The notes under the pieces were generated by a model. That model ran no database searches. It was not told the DNA's origin and worked only from the letters and a program-made list of their open reading frames with translations. A DNA stretch of 64,000 nucleotides. Origin: Guadua angustifolia (taxonomy: Eukaryota > Streptophyta > Magnoliopsida > Poales > Poaceae). Shown here one piece after another: positions 34,211 through 44,356 of this stretch. Numbering within the stretch: position 1 is the stretch's first letter; the number at the start of each line of letters is the position of its first letter. A program made the translations under genes and the position numbers. The stretch lies in contig CM070504.1 of assembly GCA_036346375.1 (NCBI GenBank), forward strand, positions 10,413,890 through 10,477,889. The letters run 5' to 3'.

Positions 34211-34954
34211 TTAGGTACGAACTATCTTTGCGAAGCCTGTGGGGGTGAGGCTCTCAAGGATGATAGTGCTAGGGTGAGGCCTTGGCTGCAACTTTTGGTT
34301 CGAGTGGTCGACATTATAAATCTAGATATGTATAATATTAAGTATTAGTGCACAATGTTATGTCAAGGTCTGAAGAAAAATTAACTATACCTCCAAAGAA
34401 TTAAACTGATAATTCTTACAAAGGATGTCTATATTTAGAGTATGTGCAATCCATCTACTACATGTATAGATTTGGAGTTTTAGAGGAGGATGAGGATTGA
34501 GGAACTCACTCACCGATGTGGCAATGCTGTACAATAAGTGGTCGATGTTAGTTTTTGGACAGAGATGAGTCAAGGTTGAGGATGGAGACCGGGGCGTTGC
34601 AACTTGATCTATGTCAGCATCGGTTCTTGCCTTCTTGGAGATGGACCGATGGAGAATGGTGGACAAGGGTGAGTGCATGCAGCCACGTCCAAGAAGTGGC
34701 TACTGGTGAGAAATCAAGGGGATGCCATGGTTCTAGATGAGAAGGAGATGGGATGCGGTGCTATCAGTGACCGGTGACAGCAGGTGTGCAGCGGTAGCGG
34801 GATGGGTATGGATTCCATGCGGTAACAGCGGCATGGAGTGATGGGGATAGTTTCTCCCGTTAACAGCCCCATGGGGGAAATCTCTCCTATCCCTAACCCC
34901 TAACAGGGAATTTCTAGGTGGGGAACAAGGAATGGGGCCCCATTGCCATCTCTA
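34211..34954. mobile_element. Probable 5' flank and terminus of the hAT element
   Basis: No coding frame with family signal is present. The right edge at 34934-34954 reads, on the minus strand, TAGAGATGGCAATGGGGCC, a plant hAT terminal inverted repeat. Upstream are GGGGAAT/ATGGGG-rich subterminal repeats (34840-34930), also usual in hAT elements. The partner terminus near 32.4 kb is not secure. Confidence 0.45.
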
Positions 34955-35127
34955 AGTAGATATAGTATAAAGATTAGTGTAAAGTATAATTTCCCTCTAA
35001 GGCCAGTGTATTCTCTTCTTGTTGAAATGGATGACAGAGCTCCTACCTTAGTTTTAAAAAAAGTATAAAATATAATAAAGAATGTATGTATAATAGAATA
35101 TAGATTTCCATACCCCCATGAGATTAA

Positions 35128-35360
35128 GGGTGTGTTTGGTTGGTGGGATAAGGTTGAACGGGATGGGATGATCCTGTACCATTTGATTCTATTGTTTAGG
35201 GTGAATGAAATGGTTCAGCATCTATAGAGAATATTTCTCAAATTTGTATTCCACCATTCAGGATGGGATAGTTCTGTTCAAACAACTAAACATATGGATG
35301 ACTTTTTTTCTTGAACCAACTCATGCATGTGCCACTTTGTACAAGCAACCAAACACATCA
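35128..35360. mobile_element. Possible MITE with GTGTTTGGTTG ends
   Basis: AAGGGTGTGTTTGGTTGG at the left and CAAGCAACCAAACACATC at the right are inverted. The interior repeats GGGATGG/CCATT... motifs in fold-back arrangement. No coding frame. Confidence 0.5.
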
Positions 35361-37543
35361 TAAGTTGTTACCAGTGCTTGCCATTAATTTAGATAATCCT
35401 AATCAAACCAAAAAATGAGGGAGTATATGTGATAATCTAGATAATAATAATAACAACAATAATAAAAAGGAACACTTCATGGGCCAGGCTGGCCAACTGA
35501 ATTGGCCTCAGCATGCGTCCCGAGTCGAACTTAGTCTAGCTGGCATATAAGGGCAGTGGCAATAGGTCTAGCCCTAACCCTCCACCTAGTCGCGCTGCGC
35601 CACGACAAATGTTGTCACATCATGCCGACCATCAGGCTACCACCACCATCTCTAAGGTGTGTCACCCGGCTGTGCCGCCAAGCCGGCTGCGTGCATGATG
35701 CGTCCCAATGTTCTCTCACTCTGTCTTTTTGTGTTCCTCGTCAAACCGTGCATTCAGTTTGAGGTCCATCACATCACTGTGTGTAGGAGGTGTCAATGAT
35801 CTTGTGAGATGTGATGTGGGAGTTTTGGGGAGTATGAAGGAGCAGGGAATGCGCAAGGATTGTGAAAGGTCATTGATTTTGACATTTTCGATGGATCTTA
35901 GGGACGCAGATATAAATCCTATATTGTTGTTGGTCGTATTGGCATTGTAGTGGAGAAATGTTATGGTCATATTGATGGTAGATGAGGAAGCTGGAAAGAA
36001 CTAGGTTGGAGTTTTGGAGAGGTCGGTACTCATTTAATAGCGGTCTCTATTTTTGGGTTGAGCTTTGGGGTAATTACGGTCAATCTCATGGCATGTCCAA
36101 GTTATGAAAAATGTATATTATAGTCTAAAGATTTATTAAAGTATAAGAACATTAAATTTGGTTAAACAGTTAGAAAATTATGGCTTGTAGAAGCTTGCTG
36201 CCCGAAAATCGGTCACTATTAAAAGTTGTTGTGTTAATATACTATTTAGGGATAGATAATGGCCCAATTAAATTATATTCAAAATTTGGGAAAGCTAGAT
36301 AATTTTTTCTAGATTCCAGAAATGCTATGGCTTGCTATGTTCAGAGTTGTATAAGAATAGTTATGAAATTATTAAATCTGCTGTCTAGTAGCACAACAGG
36401 TGATCTTTGGAGCTAGAAATAGGGGGTTAAATAAATTAATTGAAAAAAGTATATAACTAGACAATTGTTGGTAATCTTGTGTAGTTTTAAGAATATATAT
36501 AGTTTGCTATGTTTGGACTCCTGAGCTAGAAGTTATGGTCTTCCGATAGCCGGAACAACAAAGGGGGAACTGTCTGGCGAGAGGGGAAAGTTATGTTTTT
36601 GTTATGTTTTATGTATGTAATGTTGTGTCATGTTTTGAGTTGGGTTTAACTACTATAGGAGGTGGAACTACGGGTTTGGCTTGAACTACACGTTAGTCCA
36701 TACCTCGTGGGTAAGGTAAGTACATGGTAGAATGGTGACATGGGTTGTAAATTCTTGTTGTTCTTATTAGCAAGTTGTTTATCATATTGCTTTACATGGC
36801 TCCTTTTTACTTATTATGGAAATGACATGTTGATGAAATTAATGATGATGTTGATAAATGTTAAATACAATAAGTCATGTCATTAGCATATGAAGCATTC
36901 ATGATGGAAAGAGATGACCTATGTAGGTTTCTATGAGAAGCAAATGCCCTTTATCTCCACTCTTCTATGGTTGTCTCTTCGATTAGGTGCCAACATGCTT
37001 CCTACAAGGCCATGTCTTGGATCTGATTAGCGTTTGTACGTTGTACGCGGTTATGCTGGGTGTTTGAACGGTGCCTAGTGTGTGGAGGAAGACAATGGTC
37101 AGCTCATGTTGCGCTCGGGAATACCAACTTTAGCTCCATCGTCTCACGCAAATATAGGCGAGCGGTGCAAAGATACACAGCAAGGAAACTATGGAATCTT
37201 GTTTTGTTGGTCAAAGAGCGAAAATCAAGGAGAGATTGGCAAAGGATTGCGGCCTAGAGAGTAATCATGCAACCCCTGTCGACGTCAAAGATGCGGTGAG
37301 GAGAGGGGAGCGGGGAGAACGCATCTCAGTACTCATCATCTTCTTAATTTCAGCATTTGTATATCATATGTTTAATGTGCAAAATTTGGTTACATATGTC
37401 ATCATTAATATAAGCACGAGGTTAATTTGGTGTAATAAACAAGCATTTTTTTCAAAGGATAAACTCTGATTTCATTAGAACCACAAACAGTACATGAGTG
37501 CTAGCATTACACAAAAGCGCAATATCAAAGCACAAATTATAAA
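35361..37543. other. Repeat-derived intergenic DNA, no supportable gene
   Basis: Composition and phrases such as the 36540-36720 stretch (AGCCGGAACAAC, CTGTCTGGCGAGAG, TTATGTTTTATGTATGTAATG) look like a decayed LTR retroelement. Frames at 35556, 35708 and 37060-37257 (+) show no family signature. I cannot assign ends. Confidence 0.3.
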
Positions 37544-37637
37544 TTTGTCCTTAGCTATGCAGATAATCTTAATGAACACATAGCCTGCGGTTTGTCCTTA
37601 GCTATGCAGATAATCTTAATGAACACATAGCCTGCGG
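37544..37637. repeat. 47-bp perfect tandem duplication
   Basis: Units 37544-37590 and 37591-37637 are identical (start TTTGTCCTTAGCTATGCAG, end CATAGCCTGCGG). The identity suggests a very recent slippage or template-switch event. Confidence 0.95.
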
Positions 37638-37703
37638 GCTACTTGCCGGAAAACAAGAAAATTGACTAAATATGAACTAGGTATAGGAATACTGCAATAC
37701 AAT

Positions 37704-38069
37704 TTAAATGAGTTTAAAAGCACAGGCAATAGTTACCTTATGCGTTAAAAGCCTTTGAATCATGCAGGCATGCATAGAGCCAAGTAGAAAGGAATGAGGA
37801 AAAGAGCAGCTTTCTTTCCTAAGCTCGAGGCAACTTACTACAGGATGTGATCTACTGACCTTCTCCTGCATCATGTCAACATGAAGCATGCACGCTGCTC
37901 TGATCTCCAAGACCTCATGAACAATGTAGGCATCATTCAAGAAGAAGTAGGCGATGCCATCATCACGGGTGCTCAGAGTGGGGCACATCGGCGCACGTAG
38001 TGGCAACCACTCTGACTTGTAGATCTCACCGGCCAAGAGGTATGGCCCTACCCCACTTGTCAATGCCAC
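37704..38069 (-). pseudogene. Orphan coding-like fragment, possibly DUF1618-like
   Basis: A 121-codon minus-strand frame includes GPYLLAGEIYKSEWLPLRAP, then LSTRDDGIAYFFLNDAYIV and RAACMLHVDMMQEKVSRSHP. The 'S.rDDgiaYf...a..l.VDM' layout recalls grass DUF1618 proteins, but the match is weak and from memory. It lies alone in repeat-rich DNA without recognised neighbouring exons. If real, it is a partial copy. Confidence 0.25.
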
Positions 38070-38199
38070 TTTGGATTGTTTTCCTTATGTGCAAATAAAG
38101 ATCAAAGAACACTATGATGCTGTTTTAAGCAAGAAAGAACAAATAAAGCATGTGGCCGAGGGGGGGGCAAGGAGGAAGGCCAAGGGAGGATGGTTCAAT

Positions 38200-41100
38200 A
38201 TGACATCCTAATTTTTTGCATTTTATGGATTTAATATATATTTTATATTTTCCAGATTTTTTTGGAATTTATTTAAATTAAATTGAATTTACTTGAATAA
38301 GGCCTTTGGTTTAAGTCTTTTGAAAAATCTAGAAAGTTCAAATAAAGTTTTACTAAAAATATTTTACCTGAGTTCCAAATGCCCTAAATTTTTTTAAGAA
38401 TTTTTTGGGTATTTTTTGCTATTTTATTTGGATAATTCTAATTTCTGGATTTTTTTAATGGAAAATATTTAAAAAGTCTTTCGAATAGTGTTAGGCCGGA
38501 CCCAGCCAGGCCTAGCCCATCTCTCGCATCATAGCCCGTGTTGACTTGCTAGTCTGCAAACCCTAGAAGCTCATTATTGGATCAAGTTTGAGCGGTCCTG
38601 ATCAAGACGCATCGTCGCACATTTGGTTGCCGTTGGATTGCGCCACATGGACGGCTAGGGTTGTGTTGTTTTCACCAAGTCCATCTCGAACTGCACTGCC
38701 ACATCGGTTTAGGGATTTAGATTTCACATGGAAGCCAAGGCTATTTATTACACCGCCTCACGTATTGGAAAGCTCACCTCGCACCGCATGTTTCGCCTCA
38801 ACCCTTGCGACCTGAGGTTTGCCGCATGTGCTCGCCAGAGTTTGCTTTGCACCGCCGTGGTTTTCTTCATTTTCTGTTGTTGTCTCACCTTCTCCGCCAT
38901 GTCTGTGACTAGCTGCGAGTTCCCCACATGGCCACATCGAGCTCGTTTGGTTCTGCCAATTAACTTCACGGAGGTTCATTGGAGCGTCATGTTCATTTCC
39001 TTCATCTTCGCTGCCGGTAAGCCATCATCGTCGTGCCATGGTCACCATCGTCGAGCTCATAGAATCATTGGATCTGCATTATGCGCCCAAAATCGTGCGA
39101 CGTCTGTTGTGTCGCTTCACCTGCCTGCAGTCAACCATAGCCGCTAGATCTAGAGTAGACAGATTATATCTAGCCGCGTGTCAAGCCCGCAGAAACCATA
39201 GCGTCGCCTTGCCTACACTGTCCAATCTATCTAATGTGAATGCAATTAAGCCACACATTACGCACCAGGGTAGCCATGTTGTCGTTTCGCGTCATGTAGT
39301 GCTAGCCGTCCGATCTAGTATCTAAGGAGTAGATCGTGCCGCATGGTAATGCCGCAGTTCGCCGCATGTCCAAGCCTCATAGTGTATCTCAGCCACTCGA
39401 TTTGAAATGGACGGGGGGATCTTGCCGTACGTCGCACCAACCATGTCTTGCTGCATGTTGTCGCTGGCATCAGCCCTTGCGTTAGCTGTGACATCAGCTG
39501 GTGCATGAGCATAGTGGCGCTAGTCCACCGTGGACTTGGACTGGCTGTGGACCAAGTCCACGCGTGGGACGCGTGTTGTGTGGTTAAGTCATGTGTCCAG
39601 TGACATCATAAATCGGATTTCCAATAGAAAAATAATTCATTTAATTCGGTGTTTGTATTTTCTAATTTATTCTTTTATTTCAAACTTTGAAAAGCTCGTT
39701 CTTCCTCATACGAACTCTGATTAAGGTGATTCTAGTTTCTAAAAATTTGTAAAATTGAGTTCTATTTAATGGAGGATTTTATTTAAACTTTAGAGTTGAG
39801 TTTGCTCTCTATTTTTTAGTATTTATTGCTTTATTATTTGTTTCACATAGACGTCGAGGTACCCGGGGTGTTCGTGAGCTAAGGGTCAACTCAAGAGCAA
39901 AATCCAGAGTAGGATCAAGACCTTTTTGAAGTCAAGTTGTACTTTAACCATGTTTAACCCATATTTCTAAAGTTATATCATTTTCAAATATTGCATGCTA
40001 ATTCAACATATACTTGTTTCAATTATATTCATCCAAATTGAGTTATATCTAACTTATCATTTGTATGCCATAATTCATTTATCATCCTAGTATAGTTCTT
40101 AATTAATTGGTATCAATTAATTGCCAATGTGGGTTAGTTAGAATACAATAGTTTGTTTAGTCATGCAACGAGTTATTAATATTATTTTATGTGAAAAGGT
40201 TAATATTGCTTAATGGAATATGGAGCATGTTTATGAATATATGTGTCTGGTATTATCACACAATGTTGTTGATGGTACGTGGTGCATGGTAATCAATTAG
40301 GGTGGTAAAATGATTTAGACTAAGGAAAATGGCAAGAGATGTGATTTTTTGGTGGGCCAATATGATATTTGGGCGGTCACATTGTTTTGATATTGGTAAT
40401 GCACTAACATGGTATATTAGTAGGGGTTAATTGGATATATGCCACTGTAGGAACCGCTTATTCGAGATTTGTCATCGTTCCTTTGCTTTTTCGAACGATG
40501 CCATTATGAAACCGTGCTTATTCGAAATATGCCACCTCTCGCGACACGTGTCCCGTCCGGTCAAACCGAGCACACGACTCAGCCCATTCGGACGATTTTG
40601 CCCCTCTGTCTATTTTGTTTTATATTTAATTTAAGGCTAAAATGGTATTAATATTTTATGAAAATTTTTATCAAGATCTGAAATAGTATTATTAATCTTA
40701 TAAAAGTTTTAAAAATTCTAACATTGCTATTTTCAACTTTATTTGTTTTCTATTTTTGAATTTCCAAAAGTTTCAAATTTTTATATTTTTACCAGAGGAA
40801 GATGAGGATCTCGGGTCACCAAGGTAAAAATCTTAGCTTCAGATCTTCTTTGGAGATTGCTACGAAATTCTGACAAGACTTTAGGCGGAGGGGCAAAATC
40901 GTCTGAATGGGCTGAGTCTGCGCTCGGTTTGACCAGACGGGACACGTGTCGCGAGCAGTGGCATATTTTGAATAAGCACGATTTCATAATAGCATCATTT
41001 GGAAAAGCAAAGGAACGATGGCAAATCTCGAATAAGCGGTTTCTACAGTGGCATATATCCAATTAACCCTTATTAGTAATGGTGAATTTTTGGTTAGTCT

Positions 41101-42000
41101 TGTCTTGGTCAATTAACGACTTAACCTTATAAGCATTTGAACCGAGTCATTCATACAACCACATGTCTGATTGTCTGGCATGGGACAAACCTAACTAATT
41201 AATTATTAATGTCTAGGCTTTGGTACTGTCGTGGTAGTATGGGTTCTAGCTGTACAGGTAGACACATAGCGCACATGTAAGGGGGCCCTGAATGTGGTAA
41301 CCAAGCTCATTAGTGTTGAAACCTCAACAGTAATATTGGGTTTAGGCAGAGCATTGGAAAGACTTTGTTATGTTCTTTTGTCTTTATGGTGTATGATTGT
41401 ATCTTGTGAATAAAGTGTATAACCTCTGTAGAGTGTAAAACCTATTTGAATAGTCGTGCTCGTGAAATTGAGTAATACTCAATGATTACGGTCAAGAGTT
41501 AGATTTTACTAAAATAAATTTGGGAATGGAGGATGTATGCCTATGGAAGTTTGGAATATGATCAAGGTTGTGAGTCTCGTTATTTGGGAAATAACTGAGA
41601 AATTTATTATTTTTATTATTTGTTTTACTGTCATCTCAATCTTTTATGCTATTCTTTTATAAATATTATTTTATTGAAAAATAATTAATTCAGCCAATCA
41701 TTTGGAATAAGCTATGCATATAGTATAATAGATTTGCATTCTGTGCACAACTTATTTAGTTCTTTATATGCTCACCCCTTGCAACAACCAATCACAAATT
41801 GGAGAGGAGGCTACGCCTACTTACGAGGAGTTCTAAGAGAAGACGATTGTGTCAGTTGTTTGTGGCAAATTGAAGGGTTATTACAAATAAATTATTTTCG
41901 CTGCTGTTCTATTTATTTCTTGGTCTTAGCCCTGTGTGGTTTACTCATGTAAAGTGGACCATAAGGTTGTTTAACAGTTATATTTAAATTGATGAAGTCT
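38200..42000 (+). mobile_element. Probable Ty3/Gypsy LTR-derived sequence (interrupted)
   Basis: Text typical of long grass Gypsy LTRs appears in order. A TGACATCCTAATTTTT start lies at ~38200. Then comes ACGTCGAGGTACCCGGGGTGTTCGTG at 39851-39876. Next are AAGTGTATAACCTCTGTAG...CCTATTTGAATAGTCGTGCTCG near 41415-41462, and GCTCACCCCTTGCA...GAGGAGTTCTAAGAGAAGACG near 41770-41844. No gag or pol frame was found. A 648-bp inverted-repeat element is inserted at 40423. Ends and family are inferred. Confidence 0.35.
40423..41070. mobile_element. 648-bp element with ~190-bp inverted arms and 8-bp target duplication
   Basis: The left arm 40423-40612 and the right arm 40885-41070 are near-perfect inverted copies, from GGGTTAATTGGATATATGCC at the tip to GACGATTTTGCCCCTC at the inner end. 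TATTAGTA flanks the element directly (40415-40422 and 41071-41078); a 9-bp reading with one mismatch is also possible. Because the arms are inverted, both strands carry a frame starting MDICHCRNRLFEICH; these are artefacts, not genes. The centre is AT-rich (40615-40800) plus a short unique part. No transposase. The class is uncertain: a hAT-like or Mutator-like non-autonomous element. Confidence 0.85.
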
Positions 42001-42044
42001 ATATTCAAGTAGTCGTTATGTGTTATTATGATATTTATCTATGT

Positions 42045-42182
42045 CAGACTTGCCCCGTCCTGAGCATGCGCAAGAAGGGCATCATCCACGTCTTCTTGAG
42101 CGACGTTGAGCTCGTGGACGAGCGAGTGGAGAACAAAGGCTAATATGTGCTTGGCCTCGATGTGCGTCATGGCAAGGCGAAG
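42045..42182. other. GC-rich coding-like island, unidentified
   Basis: A GC-rich pocket lies in AT-rich repeats. On the minus strand one frame reads AMTHIEAKHILAFVLHSLVH then ELNVAQEDVDDALLAHAQDG. On the plus strand another reads SMRKKGIIHVFLSDVELVDE then one stop, then YVLGLDVRHGKAK. Either could be a captured exon. I do not recognise a family and cannot choose the strand. Confidence 0.3.
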
Positions 42183-42361
42183 TTAATTAGCCCTTGTCAA
42201 CTGTAGTGATATTCACATTGGATACCAAATTTTACTTCTTCTGTATGTCATTGTACTGCTATTATACTGCATGAAAATAATGTCATTGATTTGAAATCCT
42301 ACACTGTAAGTTGTTTTAATGGGTTCTACTTTTCATTTATGCAATGACAGATAAAAATCTA

Positions 42362-42612
42362 CTCCCTCCGATCACGAACACACGTCAGTTTGGATATCGA
42401 CACGGTCTGTAAAACTTTGATAGTTAATTTCTTTTATAATATTTTGTTCATAACTACAAAATCATAATTATAGGAAAATTCTTTTAAATATGAATCTAAC
42501 TGTAACACTTTTGTGTCAAATAATCTATATATCGTTAGTCTAATTATTAGTCAAAGTTTTACAAACTTAGAATTTTCAAATATGTTAGCATATTAAAAAT
42601 AAATAGAGGGGG
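42362..42612. mobile_element. Stowaway-like MITE
   Basis: TA precedes CTCCCTCCGATCACGAACAC at the left, and the right end reads AAATAGAGGGGG. The interior has GTCAGTTTGGATATCGACAC, CAAAGTTTTACAAAC and other phrases shared in style with the 3861 and 59402 elements. The right terminus is degenerate. Confidence 0.65.
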
Positions 42613-43550
42613 TGCTTCTACCACCCAACGCAATTTAATTTAGTTTCGTTCGAATTGTGTTGCTCTTGACTTGAGTACATGATTGGTTAAGATGGCAATG
42701 GCATTTACAACATCAATCCAAGTCGCCTAACAATTATTGGTCGAAGTTGACATGAACACAAGATGGCAGAAATGCATGCAGACCAGCAATGAAGTTTGAT
42801 AGCTAGCACTTGAGCATTGGGTAGTGAATATGCGTGTTGACTGGTGATGTGTGTAGGATCAAAGATAACCGACTAGAGGGGGGTGAATAGGAGGCTTTTT
42901 AAATTTCTTCGAATCTAATTGCAATAAATAAATAATCTAAGTAAGAATTATAATTTTGATAATTATAGCCTAAATTCTCTAGGTTTCTCTAAGTGCACTG
43001 ACAATCTAAGGCTAAGCAAGAATACAATCCTAGGCATAAGGTCAATACTTTAAATTTGCTAGGAATGTAAATTGCACAAATAAATTCAAGAACTCAAACC
43101 ACAAGAGATAATGACATAAAATTTATTCTGTGGTCTTGGAGACTTGCCGATCTCCCCTAATCTATATTGAGGTAGCTTGATCAACTTCAAACCAGCTCCT
43201 ATTCATAATTGAGCCTCCCTCGATCACTTGGTAGTTCTCCTCCGCTCCGGGTAGGTGAACTCCAGCCTTCACAAGCTTGCCAGGGCTTCTCACAACCTCC
43301 GTTGAGAAGCTCACCACTCACAATCACCTCCAAGCTGTCTAGGAGGCGGCAACTTTCAAGAGTAATAAGTCTTGATGCTTGCTTGAGGTTGAATCAAGTG
43401 TTTAAAGGCTCAACACTAAATACAACACTTAATTTACTACCAACTCACTCAAAATGAGAATTTAATACATACAAGAGAGTTGGAGACTAACTAGAGCTCA
43501 AATATGATCAATAAGGTCCAAGAGTTGCTCTAGAGTGCAGGTGTGTGGGT

Positions 43551-43558
43551 ATTTATAG
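43551..43558 (-). promoter_or_regulatory. LTR TATA box (CTATAAAT on minus strand)
   Basis: The minus strand reads GGCTATAAATACCCACAC, the same core-promoter wording as at 1501 in the other LTR. It lies near the middle of the LTR. Confidence 0.5.
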
Positions 43559-43615
43559 CCTCCACCAACTATTCCAACCGTTGGAGCAAAAATGAATACA
43601 AATTCAGTAATCCCG

Positions 43616-43943
43616 GTGCTACCGCCCACGTAGGGCTAGTAGCACTGGCCTCATGCTCAACGATCGGCTCAGGACATTAATTAGCCTATCAGAGGATGTT
43701 GCTGTAGAGGGCCAGTGCTACTGCCCTACTGGGGTCGGTAGCACTAGGCCCTTTTCATCTTTGCTCGGCCAAAAACATGTGCTTATGAAAAAACACACCA
43801 GCCATGAGGCCGGTGCTACCGCTCAGTCGGCAGCACCACACCTACATGGCCAGTAGTACCAGCCTAAAAAATTAGCAAAAGATGCTTCTCTAAAAATTAC
43901 ACATCGGACTTGAGGATGGTGCTACCGCTCGGCCAGTAGTACC
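43616..43943. repeat. Series of hairpins built on GGTGCTAC / GTAGCACC
   Basis: Stem-loops at 43616-43645 (GTGCTAC...GTAGCAC), 43710-43750 (GGCCAGTGCTAC...GTAGCACTAGGCC), 43812-43837 (GGTGCT.CCG...CGG.AGCACC) and 43918-43943 (GGTGCTAC...GTAGTACC) alternate with single-stranded spacers. Loops vary. They lie in the LTR upstream half, like the array in the first LTR. Confidence 0.75.
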
Positions 43944-44356
43944 GCCCCAGCATGGTAGGTAGCATCAACTTCTTTGAATCTTTTCTGAATTTTCAATTTG
44001 ACTAAAGTGCAAAACAAGTATTGATTCAAATATGCATGATTTGAGCCTTTAAACTTTGATCAACATCAAACTACTAGCCAAGACCCCTCTTAATAGTACA
44101 ACACCTATTCTAGCAACATGATCTTTCTCCAAAACTCCGAGATCAACAAAAACTATGAAAAGGTCCTTAATTTTATACCTTGACTATTTAGCTTAACGCA
44201 TTGATTTTCTTTAGCTTCATTTTCATGCTTCATCATGTGTTGTTGCTAGGATCAACCTATTATCAATATTTTCAAAGAAAATATTAGTCCTTCAATCGTG
44301 ATTGTCATTAATTATCAAAACCAAAATAAATTAGGGGCCTAGATGCCTTCAATGCG

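Larger units (their letters stand above)
42852..44351 (-). mobile_element. Solo Copia-type LTR, ~1.5 kb
   Basis: Read on the minus strand the unit starts TGAAGGCATCTAGGCCCC at 44351 and ends with the CACCCCCCTCTAGTCGG and TTGATCCTACA phrases at 42852, with TG...CA ends. The flanks are ATGTG (42847-42851) and ATGCG (44352-44356), a 5-bp target duplication with one change. No primer-binding site, gag or pol sits next to it, so it is a solo LTR from unequal recombination. It carries a TATA box at 43551-43558 and a hairpin series at 43616-43943. The end phrase resembles that of the LTR at 1-2276, but the bodies differ. Confidence 0.75.

Noticed and set aside
40431..41062. Two opposite frames with identical starts (MDICHCRNRLFEICH)
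   Set aside because: They arise because the element's arms are inverted copies; there is no independent coding evidence.
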